Below, piece after piece: positions 22,407-31,711 of a DNA stretch of 64,000 nucleotides. The stretch is taken from contig JBHEQS010000002.1 in NCBI GenBank assembly GCA_046530765.1, forward strand, positions 1 to 64,000, given 5' to 3'. The first letter of the stretch is position 1. The number at the start of each line of letters is the position of its first letter. Made by a program: the position numbers and the translations under genes. Source of the DNA: Arsenophonus sp046530765. Lineage in GTDB: Bacteria > Pseudomonadota > Gammaproteobacteria > Enterobacterales > Enterobacteriaceae. The notes under the pieces are model-generated. The model was not told the origin of the DNA, searched no databases, and saw only the letters and a program-made list of their open reading frames with translations.

Positions 22407-22508
22407 TTTATATGTTGGTTTATTCTATTATTTATTGTTGGATAAACTAAATAATTTACAACCATTTCCGGTGTAATCAAAAATATTTAAAATATTTTAT
22501 TTTAATTA

Positions 22509-23207
22509 ATGATATCTAACAAATACCAATCAGAGTGTGACAGAGTTAGAAAAATGTTAGAAAAAATTCAGTTGTATATTGCTAATAGTAGGCGTGAGTA
22601 TACCAAAGATGTCTTAAGACGTAAAAATTTAAGCAACGATCCATTAATTTTATTTGGGTGTTGGTTAAAACAGGCATATGAAGCAAAATTATCTGATCCA
22701 AATGCTATGTGTGTTGCAACGATAGATGATAATGGTCAACCTTATCAACGAATAGTATTAATGAAATATTATGATAAAGATGGACTAGTATTTTATACTA
22801 ATTTATCTAGCCGAAAGGCGCAACATATTGCTAATAATAATAAGGTCAGCTTGCTTTTTTATTGGTATCAATTAGAGCGTCAAGTTTGCTTCCTTGGTAA
22901 GGCAGAAAAACTTTCTAAAATTGAGGTAATAAAGTATTTCTGCAGTCGACCAAAGGATAGTCAAATCTCTGCTTTAGTTTCAAAACAATCAACAAAAATT
23001 TCAGACAGAAGTGTGTTAGAAAACAAATTTTTTGCATTAAAACAAAAGTTTAAAAATAGAGAAATTTCTTTACCTAGTTTTTGGGGTGGATATCGCATTA
23101 AATTTGATAGCGTTGAATTTTGGCAAGGTGGCACTAAGCGATTACATGATAGATTTTTATATAAATGGCAACATGATCATTGGCAAATTAATCGATTGGC
23201 ACCATAG
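22509..23207 (+). CDS. pdxH: Pyridoxine/pyridoxamine 5'-phosphate oxidase
   Basis: FMN enzyme that oxidises PNP or PMP to pyridoxal 5'-phosphate, the cofactor of SufS and many others. Conserved blocks: RREYTKDVLRRKNL, FYTNLSSRKA, RPKDSQISALVSKQS, LPSFWGGYR and the C-terminal QINRLAP. The frame gives 232 aa from 22509. The ATG at 22554 (MLEKIQLYIANSRREYTK) gives 217 aa and matches the E. coli length (218) and spacing better, so the true start may be there. pdxH-tyrS is ancestral order; pdxY, next in E. coli, is a fossil downstream. Confidence 0.96.
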   Translation: MISNKYQSECDRVRKMLEKIQLYIANSRREYTKDVLRRKNLSNDPLILFGCWLKQAYEAKLSDPNAMCVATIDDNGQPYQRIVLMKYYDKDGLVFYTNLSSRKAQHIANNNKVSLLFYWYQLERQVCFLGKAEKLSKIEVIKYFCSRPKDSQISALVSKQSTKISDRSVLENKFFALKQKFKNREISLPSFWGGYRIKFDSVEFWQGGTKRLHDRFLYKWQHDHWQINRLAP

Positions 23208-23244
23208 AATAAAATAATTTTTTATTAAAATTATTTTATTCTAT
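23204..23244 (+). terminator. pdxH terminator hairpin that includes the stop codon
   Basis: Perfect 18-bp arms (ATAGAATAAAATAATTTT and its complement) around loop TTATT. The stem starts inside the last codons, so the TAG stop is part of the structure. It sits between pdxH and tyrS. The stem is long but has only two G/C pairs, and no clear T tract follows, so termination strength is uncertain. Confidence 0.55.
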
Positions 23245-23309
23245 CTGGAGTTATTTAAATTTTATATTTCTAAATAAAATTTACAAAATAAGAATTTATG
23301 GAGTTATTG

Positions 23310-24581
23310 ATGTTTAATAAAAACTTAATTGAACAATTACAAGAGAGAGATTTAATTGCTCAGATAACAAATAAAAAAGAATTAATAGAGAAATTATCTC
23401 AAAGATCTGTAACACTATATTGTGGATTTGATCCAACTGCTAATAGTTTGCACATAGGACATTTAGTTCTTTTGTTATGCTTAAAGAGATTCCAGAAGAT
23501 AGGACACCAGCCTGTAGCTTTAGTTGGTGGGGCTACAGGCTTAATTGGTGATCCAAGCTTTAATAATAATGAGCGTAAATTTAATTCTAAAGAAACAGTG
23601 CAGCAGTGGGTTGAGAAAATATATCAACAGATTTCTATGTTTCTTGATTTTAATTGCGTAAAAAATAAAGCCAAAATAGTTAATAATTACGACTGGTTTA
23701 GTCAAATGAATCTATTGACGTTTTTGCGTGATATCGGTAAATATTTTTCTGTCAATCAAATGATTAATAAAGAAATTATTAAAGATAGGTTTAATAGAGA
23801 TAATTCTGGTATCTCTTTTACTGAGTTTTCTTATAATATACTTCAATCTTATGATTTTGCTAATCTTTATTATCAACATAATGTTGAGTTGCAAATAGGA
23901 GGATCTGATCAATGGGGCAATATTACTACAGGAATTGATCTTACTCGTCGTCTATATAAAAAGCAAGTTTTTGGTTTAACATTACCATTAATTACTAAAT
24001 CTAATGGAATAAAATTTGGTAAGACTGAAGGTGAAACAATTTGGTTAGATCCACAAAAAACCAGTCCATATAAGTTTTATCAATTTTGGGTTAATACTGC
24101 CGATTCAGATGTTTACCGTTTTCTTAAATTTTTTACATTTATGCCAATTAATGAAATTAATGAACTGCAAAAAGATTGTCAAAATAGCAGTAATGAATCT
24201 AAAGCACAATGTATACTAGCAGAAAAAATTACCAAGTTAGTGCACGGTGATAATTGTTTGCAGGCGGTAAAGAGAATTACAGAAAGCTTATTTTCAGATA
24301 CCATTGCAACATTAACATCATCAGATTTTTCTCAGTTAGCACAAGATGGAATACCGATGATTAAATTAAATTCAGGTGCAAATTTGCAACAGGCATTAAT
24401 TGAGTCTAAATTAGTTCCTTCTCGTAGGCAAGCTAAAACTATGATCAGATCAAATGCTATAGCAATTAATGGTAGGAAATGCATTGATCCTGAATATATA
24501 TTTACTAATAAAGATCGTCTATTTGATCGTTATTCTTTAATTAAGCGAGGTAAAAAACACTATTGTTTAATTAATTGGTAA
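23310..24581 (+). CDS. tyrS: Tyrosyl-tRNA synthetase
   Basis: Charges tRNA-Tyr with tyrosine in the cytosol. The class I HIGH motif is at residues 48-51 (SLHIGHLV), tyrosine-binding residues lie in LQIGGSDQWGN, and the KMSKS-like loop is KFGKT. The C-terminal S4 RNA-binding domain is intact (PSRRQAKTMIRSNAIAING). The start at 23310 is preferred because a GGAG site lies six bases upstream and the product (423 aa) begins MFNKNLIEQLQER, like E. coli MASSNLIKQLQER. An in-frame ATG at 23298 would add four residues and would place that ribosome site inside the gene. Confidence 0.98.
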   Translation: MFNKNLIEQLQERDLIAQITNKKELIEKLSQRSVTLYCGFDPTANSLHIGHLVLLLCLKRFQKIGHQPVALVGGATGLIGDPSFNNNERKFNSKETVQQWVEKIYQQISMFLDFNCVKNKAKIVNNYDWFSQMNLLTFLRDIGKYFSVNQMINKEIIKDRFNRDNSGISFTEFSYNILQSYDFANLYYQHNVELQIGGSDQWGNITTGIDLTRRLYKKQVFGLTLPLITKSNGIKFGKTEGETIWLDPQKTSPYKFYQFWVNTADSDVYRFLKFFTFMPINEINELQKDCQNSSNESKAQCILAEKITKLVHGDNCLQAVKRITESLFSDTIATLTSSDFSQLAQDGIPMIKLNSGANLQQALIESKLVPSRRQAKTMIRSNAIAINGRKCIDPEYIFTNKDRLFDRYSLIKRGKKHYCLINW

Positions 24582-24714
24582 TAATAAATTTATATTATCA
24601 TAAGATGTATCTAATTTAGAAATTAACTTGTTGCTGTTTATCATATTAATTAATAATTTGTTAATTTGTTGATTTAAAAAAAATACCACTATATTGTTTA
24701 AAACAAAATTAATA

Positions 24715-25460
24715 AATATAAATATTTTTAATTCAGCCTATCGTTATTTAATTATGTGAGAAATAGTGTTCCTGTTTTTTATGTAGCAAATTAAGATTAA
24801 TTGTCTGCTAAATTATTACATATTAATTTTTAAAATCGAATACATAATATTACACTAAATAATAACATTATGGCAAAATTTAATGAATATTGTTAGTTAT
24901 TATAAATGTATAGCAATTAAAATATTGTAATATAGTTAGTAATTTTATATGAGTTTTTATTGAAGAATAAAATTATTAGGAATGCAATAAAACATATTAA
25001 AAATAACTATTTGAATTAGTTGATGATTTTGTAATTAAATGATAAATAAAGTTAAACAACTTTATTACTTTATTTTGAGTAAATTTACTATATAATAAAA
25101 GATTATTTATTTACAACATAGTATAGCAAACTTGCTATAAATTAAAGTTAGTTAAAAACTAAATTTTTAATATTGAATAAGTTCAATAAGAATTAGGATA
25201 ATTATATAAAAATTCTTAAAGTATTTCAGTAATTTTTTTTTACATATTGATTAGAACTATGTTGACTATTTTAAAATGTTTTCATTTAAATACATTAATT
25301 CTATTTTGCTACATCACTTTGTTAGTATTGATTTTTATAAATACAATCATCTATGGATTATTTAAAATATTATCTATCTATTTATAAAAAAATGATGCTA
25401 GAAATTAAAATAATGAAAAATATAACTAATTTCTTGAAAGCGAAATAAATATAAGATTAA
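24715..25460 (+). pseudogene. pdxY: pdxY (pyridoxal kinase) fossil
   Basis: Sits about 135 bp behind tyrS on the same strand, as pdxY does in E. coli. Fragments appear in order and at roughly the right spacing: I-Q-P-I-V-I-stop near 24731 for IQSHVVY; then V-I-L-Y-E-F-L for AVLSGYL and I-I-R-N-A-I-K-H-I-K-N-N near 24972 for ILGIVRQVKAAN; then I-Y-K-K-M-M and K-I-M-K-N near 25384 for VYEIMV and KAMQE, with stops and frameshifts between. Any one match would be weak; order and spacing make it plausible. Confidence 0.5.
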
Positions 25461-26599
25461 TGCTTATTTATTAATTTTTCTATATTTATATCGATTATAG
25501 ATATTTAAGATTTCAATGTTTATTAAGATCAAAACTAAATACCATGTCAAAACTATACATAGGAAATAGATAAACATTAGTAATAATATAATTTTATCAC
25601 TAATAAATTTATACTTATATTAAAAATTAATTATGATTGATTCTATCATTAGTAATGCATTACTAATGAAATTTTAGTACAAAGTATTTATTAAAACAAA
25701 TTTAAGTATTAAAGAAATTACTTAAATTTTCATATAATTTATGTTTATATATCTAGTGAATAATTATGTTCTATAGACTGCAATCTGTAATATTCAAATG
25801 TTAAAATATTGATAAACAAGTATTAGAAACAGATGTTAAAAATATTTAGATTCATATAAGAGATATCAATTATAATTTGGTATTTTTCAAAAAAAAGTAT
25901 TTATTAATAAATTAAAAATTTATACTAGTTAAAATATTCATATAATAAAAAAAAGAAATTGAAAGGTTATTAATATTTTTTTTAGAATTAAAGTTTATTA
26001 AAGAATAGAAAAATTTGACTATCTACATTAATTAATGTAATAAGATTTTATTAAAATCTCATCTTTTATAATAATTATTTTCTAATATGATAATATAATT
26101 ATGATTATTGATGCTTTATTGGATAAAATAGTTATTGAACTTATCAATTTAATTAATGCCTACAGGATTATTTTATCAAATATTAATAGTACTGAGTTTT
26201 GTTTATAGCTTAGAAAAATTCTATGTTTATTTTTTATAAAAATCATGAGATAAAGTTAAATTTTATGTTCTTGCTTATAACTATTAATTAATAGAAATAG
26301 ATTTGTTAAATTAAAATAAAAGAAAGTATAAAATAATTATAATAATAAAATCTTGTTTTTATTATCTTTTGCAATCAAATTTAAGTTTTCTTGCGATAAG
26401 AAAAGTATAAATAAATTCTTAATTATTAGCAATTGTTATTAATATATATAAACATTTACCTATTATAAATAAAACTATAAATGTTAGCGTTTATAGTAAA
26501 ATATAACAAGAATTCTTTAATAGTTAATAATTTTTTATTAATATATATACTTATTAAAGTAAGAAAATTTTCTATTTTGTAAAATTTAACTTCTGAAAT

Positions 26600-27010
26600 A
26601 TTTAATGTTTTTTTTAAAAATCAATATAAATCTTTATTGAAATCTAAAACTATATTGAATATATATTTATAAAATAGAAAATTAATTATTTTGTAATAAT
26701 TTTGCTACTTTTTCTACTTTTGCTACTTTAAGTAATATACATTTACGAACGTATTTACCAAAGGTTCAATCACTCAGTTGTCTAAATATTCGTTGTAAAT
26801 GTTATTTAGAGCAATTATTGCTATTGACAATAGTATCAATTTTTAATTATTTCGTTTTGTTTAAGCTAACTTTCGAGCAAATTAACAATATCATTTACTA
26901 TATTTTGATATCCTGCATCATATTATATCATATCACACAGTAAGCTAGTAAATAGACTTTTATAAAAATTACTAATTAAATTATAATTTCTATTTTATTA
27001 TTTTTATATT
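26600..27010 (-). pseudogene. rlmA: rlmA (23S rRNA G745 methyltransferase) fossil
   Basis: The minus strand reads C-D-M-I-stop-Y-D-A-G-Y-Q-N-I-V-N-D-I-V-N-L-L, matching the E. coli RlmA stretch AEMMQ...LDAGHYQPLRDAIVAQL. In another frame further on it gives T-F-G-K-Y-V-R-K followed by V-A-K, for TFGLDVSK and AAAK of the SAM-binding fold. The G+C bump fits a late loss. RlmA is near manZ in E. coli, but there it lies in the opposite relative orientation, so either an inversion occurred or this is a related methyltransferase. Confidence 0.5.
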
Positions 27011-27174
27011 TATAGATAACAAAAAATATTATTTTTAATTATTAAGAATTGTTCTTAATATATATTTTATTAAAACTTAAATTAGTTATCACTATAAGAA
27101 ATAAAAAAAATTTTAATAAATTAAATATATTGACAAGTTCTATTAAATAAATTTATTTTTTATGGTAAATACTG

Positions 27175-27243
27175 ATAAATCTTTAAAGATTTATAAAAAT
27201 GCCAAATAATAATTAGTAATGTTATATAACATTACTAATTATT
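27175..27243. repeat. two adjacent perfect palindromes
   Basis: 27175-27194 is a 20-bp palindrome (half-site ATAAATCTTT). 27208-27243 is a 36-bp palindrome (half-site AATAATTAGTAATGTTAT) with no spacer. They lie just beyond the 5' end of the rlmA fossil. Confidence 0.65.
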
Positions 27244-28544
27244 GATAATATAATAAAAATATTTAGTTTAATTATATATTAAATATATAATCATTTATTG
27301 TATTTTGTGAAAAAAACAACACAGAAAAATAAAAAAATTTATATAATCTACTCAGAGATTTAATTATAGTATTAATGGTCTATATTTTGTTAAATTTTCA
27401 ATATTAAAGTTAAGCTACTAATTTTAAAGAAGCAAAATTGATAAATGAATATTTTAAATAGATGTTAACAACAAATTAATCTGTATTAAAAGATTAGCCA
27501 AATATCTTCAGTGTTTATATAAAAATACTTTGTCTATCATCTAAGTAACAGCTATCTATTAGCTATAAAATATTTCACTGTCTAAAACAAATAAAAATTC
27601 TATAAATTATTTCAAAAAAATAAAGATTTATTAAGAATAAATAGCAAGAATAGTTATTTATACCTAGCTTTATTTCGTCATTATCTTAAATTAGATAATA
27701 ATAACTTCATTAAATGTCAAAATCATTATTGTTATTTTTTTTTAAAAATAAATTTGTATGAATAATCTTAGCGCGTATAATAAATATATAAGTATATATT
27801 TTATTTAAAGTAATAAACAATATAAATTTTTCTTTTTTATTCACACTATATTTATATAATATAAATTAGATAATTATAACTAAAATAAAAGTATATAAAA
27901 TATTGATTATTATATCAATATTTTATATCATATGTTTGATACTCTAAAATTAAATTTTACTTTTAATAGCAAGAATTGTGTATAACTATATATAATAGTT
28001 GTTATCAGTTTATTATATCATAATATATAATCTATTAATATCTAATATAGATGATAAATAGTTTTAGTTAATGATAAGTTTAGCATTTTACATAATATTA
28101 AAACTATCTTCAACTTTAATATTATATAATAAAGACAGATAAATATTATATGTTTTATAATATTTATCAAAAATTGATCATAAGTTTACTGTATCAACAA
28201 TATATATATTTAAATTATCAATTTATTTATTGTAAGAGATTTTTAAATAAATTATTAACATAATATTTTGAATAAATTAGTGATTTAATCTTATCTAATT
28301 CTATATAGACATAATTGTAGTAAAACTTTTTTTTAAAAATAAAGTTTAAAGTAATTAATAAACTTTGAATTGCTATAAATAATATTAACAATCATTAATA
28401 AACGTTTAACTAATTAACTATTACATATAAAAATATTAATTTTATCTCTGTGTACAAATCATATTTAAAATTATTTATATAATAAATTTATTATTATGAT
28501 CAGTATTATCGATATAATGTTACTCATATTTAAAATAAAATTAA

Positions 28545-28567
28545 ATGGGAGGATCAAAACCTCCCAT
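28545..28567 (-). terminator. manXYZ operon terminator
   Basis: GC-rich stem ATGGGAGG/CCTCCCAT with loop ATCAAAA, 24 bases after the manZ stop. In the direction of transcription it is followed by a T-rich run (TTTAATTTTATTTT). This is the strongest intrinsic terminator in the window, striking against about 85 % AT surroundings. Confidence 0.9.
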
Positions 28568-28591
28568 ACATAATATTAAAATATTATGTTT

Positions 28592-29449
28592 TTAACTTAA
28601 AAATCCACACCAATATCCAACAATACTTATTATAAAGAAACTAATAATAATCCATAATGGATTAACCTTATTCTGCAGTAACCACATGCATCCAAAAGTT
28701 AGCAATAATGGTACTAAGCCAGGCATTAATTGATTGAGAATGCTTTGAACTGTAGTAACCGTAATCTCATTAGTGTTTGGATTTTTTATTTCTGATACAA
28801 CTAATGGGATATTAATATTAGTCCATTTATTTACTAATGCGCCCATTACAAATAGCCCAAGAATAGAAGCACCCTCTGTCATTTTTTGTAATAAACCACC
28901 ACTGATGTCTTGGACAATATGAAGCCCCTTTTTGTAGCCGTATATGATACCGTAGTAACGTGTTAATAAACGAACTATATTGAAGAAAATAAAAAATAGT
29001 AAAGGCCCAAACAGACTACCTGACATTGCAATTCCTGCACCTAATGCAGCAAAAACTGGACGTACTGTGCCCCAAAAAATTGGATCTCCAACACTAGCTA
29101 ATGGACCCATTAAACCGACTTTTATACCATTAATTGCGCTGTCATCTATCTCTGCTCCGTTGGCTCTTTGTTCTTCCATTGCCATTGTAACACCCAAAAT
29201 CGGTGCAGCAATATATGGGTGTGTATTAAAAAATTCTAAATGTCGTTTGATGGCCTGCTTTCGTTCTTTGGTATTTTGAGGATATAAGCGACGTATTACT
29301 GGAATCATTGAAAAACAAAAACCAAGTGCTTGTATTCGCTCGAAATTCCACGACCCTTGAAAAAAATTAGATCGCAAAAAAACTCTATTAATATCACCGC
29401 TAGTTAATTTTTTCTGCTTATCTTTGTTTACTGATGTTGAATTTATCAT
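28592..29449 (-). CDS. manZ: Mannose PTS EIID membrane subunit
   Basis: Membrane partner of ManY in the mannose/glucose/glucosamine phosphotransferase permease. The 285-aa product matches E. coli ManZ throughout, with the typical block FLRSNFFQGSWNFERIQALGFCFS, GLMGPLASVGDPIFWGTVRP in the middle, and hydrophobic segments in the C-terminal half (LPLLLTFGCMWLL, WIIISFFIISIVGY). Last gene of manXYZ, 15 bases after manY, followed by a strong hairpin terminator. Confidence 0.97.
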   Translation of the reverse strand: MINSTSVNKDKQKKLTSGDINRVFLRSNFFQGSWNFERIQALGFCFSMIPVIRRLYPQNTKERKQAIKRHLEFFNTHPYIAAPILGVTMAMEEQRANGAEIDDSAINGIKVGLMGPLASVGDPIFWGTVRPVFAALGAGIAMSGSLFGPLLFFIFFNIVRLLTRYYGIIYGYKKGLHIVQDISGGLLQKMTEGASILGLFVMGALVNKWTNINIPLVVSEIKNPNTNEITVTTVQSILNQLMPGLVPLLLTFGCMWLLQNKVNPLWIIISFFIISIVGYWCGFLS

Positions 29450-29464
29450 TATTATGTTCCTTAA

Positions 29465-30265
29465 TTAATACAGTTCATTATCTAATTCAGTATTAACATT
29501 ATTTTGAGAATCAGAAACTTTTGATTGATTGTATTTGTTGCTTAGCTGAATATAAATGATAGCCATCATGATCCCAACAACACCCAAAGCAAGTAGATTG
29601 AAGTTAGCAAATGCAGCAGTTATAAAACCTAAATAAAAAAATGGCATTAAATAACCTGCCCTCATCATATTGATTACCATGGCGTAACCTACAACAACGA
29701 TCATTCCACCAGCAATATTTAATCCTTTAGTTACAACTTCAGGAATTAAATCTAATATGTATTTTATCTCTGATGTACCTACAGATATAGCAACAATTAA
29801 AGAAGGAATAGCAACCCGCATCGCTTGTAGTAATAGTGCCGCTATATGGATTATACTTAATACATGCAAATTTGCAGATAGTACAGATCTATCAGATGCG
29901 TGCTGAAATGCAACAGTTATTGTTCGAACAATAACTGTTAATACCTGACCTGCTGCAGCTAAAGGTATTGCTAGCGCAATACCTGTTCCAATATCTTGTT
30001 TTCCAGCAATAACAAGAATTGTGGCAATAATTGATGCTAGGGCAGCATCTGGTGCTATTGCTGCACCAATATTCATCCATCCCAGGGCAATCATTTCAAG
30101 TGTTCCGCCAATAATTATTCCTGTTTTTATATCGCCTAGAACAAAGCCAATTAATGTACACGAAAGTAATGGTCGATGAAATTGAAATTCATCTAAAACA
30201 GAACACATACCTGAAATACAGGCAACAAGAAAAATCAGTATAATCTGAAAAACAGTAAGCTCCAT
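29465..30265 (-). CDS. manY: Mannose PTS EIIC membrane subunit
   Basis: Sugar-translocating permease subunit, an integral membrane protein rich in hydrophobic helices. At 266 aa it has the E. coli ManY length. It starts MELTVFQIILIFLVACISGM, and carries DEFQFHRPL, GGTLEMIALGWMNIGAAIAP and NIAGGMIVVVGYAMVINMM. It ends LDNELY, close to E. coli LDNELD. A SD-like AGGAGA precedes the start (TATAGGAGAAGAAC). Confidence 0.98.
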   Translation of the reverse strand: MELTVFQIILIFLVACISGMCSVLDEFQFHRPLLSCTLIGFVLGDIKTGIIIGGTLEMIALGWMNIGAAIAPDAALASIIATILVIAGKQDIGTGIALAIPLAAAGQVLTVIVRTITVAFQHASDRSVLSANLHVLSIIHIAALLLQAMRVAIPSLIVAISVGTSEIKYILDLIPEVVTKGLNIAGGMIVVVGYAMVINMMRAGYLMPFFYLGFITAAFANFNLLALGVVGIMMAIIYIQLSNKYNQSKVSDSQNNVNTELDNELY

Positions 30266-30334
30266 TGTTCTTCTCCTATAATAATAAAATTATTGAATTT
30301 ATTTTCACCAGTAAATTTATAACTAAAATAAAAT

Positions 30335-31300
30335 TTAATTTTTTACTTTTTTAATAAGAGCCAACATATCGAGTTTATTATCACTAGAAACCTTACGTGC
30401 TTCGAGCTCGACGCCTAACTCAGATAATTGATTAAAAGCGTTAATATCACAATCATCGATTGAGATTGCATTATTTACTTGCGTTTTACCGTCACTGTAT
30501 GACATACCGCCAACATTAACAGATTTTATTTTGACACCACCTTTTACAACTTTCAAAACATCATCAGGACTTGTAAATAACAACATAACTCGTTCGTTAG
30601 CATACTTTGGGTTATTATATACACGAATAAATTTTTCTATATCGACAATATGTGCTGTGACACCTACTGGAGAAGCTTGTTTTAGTAAAGTGGAACGAAC
30701 ATGATCTTTAGAAATTTTATTGCTTACTACAATAATACGCTTGACTTTTGTCTCTTTTGTCCATCTAGTAGACACTTGTCCATGGATTAAACGGTCATCA
30801 ATTCTGGCAAGAGCAATAAACATATGGCTTTTTGTAACTGGATTGGATTGCTGTGACTCAAATATTGATGTCTGTAAATTTTCTAATTTATTGATATATA
30901 AACTATTAAGCACTTTAATTTCGCTTCGACCAGATTCAATAGCTCTGTTAATTAATTCACTAAAAGTTATTTCTTCATCCCTAGACAATAACGCAGAAAC
31001 TAACATAGGGACATTAACACCAGTAACTATATTATATTTATTTTTATCTTTACTTTCTATAATTTGACTAGCGGCATTAAATGGACTACCTCCCCATATA
31101 TCTACAAGAAATAATACACCTTTAGAAATATATAACTTGTTAAGATTTTGATTATATTTTTCAACTAATGTATCGATATTTTCACTTGGAAGAAAATCAA
31201 TATAAGCGATATTTTGTTGTTTACCAATTAACATTTCAACTGTCATGAGCAAATGTTTTGCAGCAATACCATGAGTACTAATTATAATAGCTATATTCAT
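30335..31300 (-). CDS. manX: Mannose PTS EIIAB cytosolic subunit
   Basis: Carries phosphate from HPr to the sugar: EIIA domain (residues about 1-130, phosphorylated histidine H10 in STHG) and EIIB domain (about 158-321, phosphorylated histidine H173 in ARIDDRLIHGQV). The Ala/Pro-rich linker of E. coli is replaced by a Ser/Asn/Gln-rich one. A strong GGAGG site lies seven bases before the ATG. First gene of manXYZ. PtsH and PtsI, needed to energise it, are not in this window. Confidence 0.98.
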   Translation of the reverse strand: MNIAIIISTHGIAAKHLLMTVEMLIGKQQNIAYIDFLPSENIDTLVEKYNQNLNKLYISKGVLFLVDIWGGSPFNAASQIIESKDKNKYNIVTGVNVPMLVSALLSRDEEITFSELINRAIESGRSEIKVLNSLYINKLENLQTSIFESQQSNPVTKSHMFIALARIDDRLIHGQVSTRWTKETKVKRIIVVSNKISKDHVRSTLLKQASPVGVTAHIVDIEKFIRVYNNPKYANERVMLLFTSPDDVLKVVKGGVKIKSVNVGGMSYSDGKTQVNNAISIDDCDINAFNQLSELGVELEARKVSSDNKLDMLALIKKVKN

Positions 31301-31415
31301 TTTTTTACCTCCATTATAAATATATTAAATAAAAGTAATTATAAAAGTATAATCTTTGTTGCCTTATAAATACAATCAAACAATTATTAATATAAAATTA
31401 TTCATATTAATAATC

Positions 31416-31452
31416 GTTAACAATAATTAATGAATAATTAATTATTGTTAAC
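31416..31452. repeat. inverted repeat upstream of manX
   Basis: Perfect 16-bp arms GTTAACAATAATTAAT around loop GAATA, 116 bp before the manX start. It could be regulatory or a relic; no Mlc or CRP site was recognised with it. Confidence 0.6.
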
Positions 31453-31683
31453 ATATAAGAAAATATGTTTTAATTATAGAATTTAATTTCTAAATGTTTT
31501 TTTGTGAAAAAAAGGATAAAAATTATGAATTATTTATAAAGAAATTATTAAATAATATAAAATATTTTAAGACAGGTGATAACTAATTATAATCTACTTT
31601 AACAAATAAATATTTATGTAAATTTATATTATTTATCTTTCATATTTTTTTTGCTTTATATGTTGTTTTGATTGGTCTATTAA

Positions 31684-31711
31684 AGATACAATAACTAAAG
31701 TTATTGTATCT
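31684..31711. repeat. inverted repeat upstream of manX
   Basis: Perfect 13-bp arms AGATACAATAACT / AGTTATTGTATCT around AA, in non-coding DNA. Confidence 0.55.

Larger units (their letters stand above)
20036..22508. other. 2.5-kb gap rnt-pdxH with gloA fossil and hairpin cluster
   Basis: Holds the gloA remnant (20085-20340), a cluster of perfect inverted repeats (20545-21143), two more at 22272-22316 and 22357-22406, and an AAAAAAT tandem run at about 20796-20850. Nothing coding was seen. Confidence 0.65.
24582..28591. other. 4-kb gap tyrS-manZ with two fossils
   Basis: Contains remnants aligned to pdxY (24715-25460, +) and rlmA (26600-27010, -), palindromes at 27175-27194 and 27208-27243, and the man terminator. 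The stretch 26700-26960 is visibly richer in G and C than its flanks. No intact gene was seen. Confidence 0.6.

Noticed and set aside
26700..26960. tRNA-like GGTTCAATC near 26764
   Set aside because: No acceptor, D or anticodon stems could be built around it; the stretch is better explained as an rlmA-like fossil.
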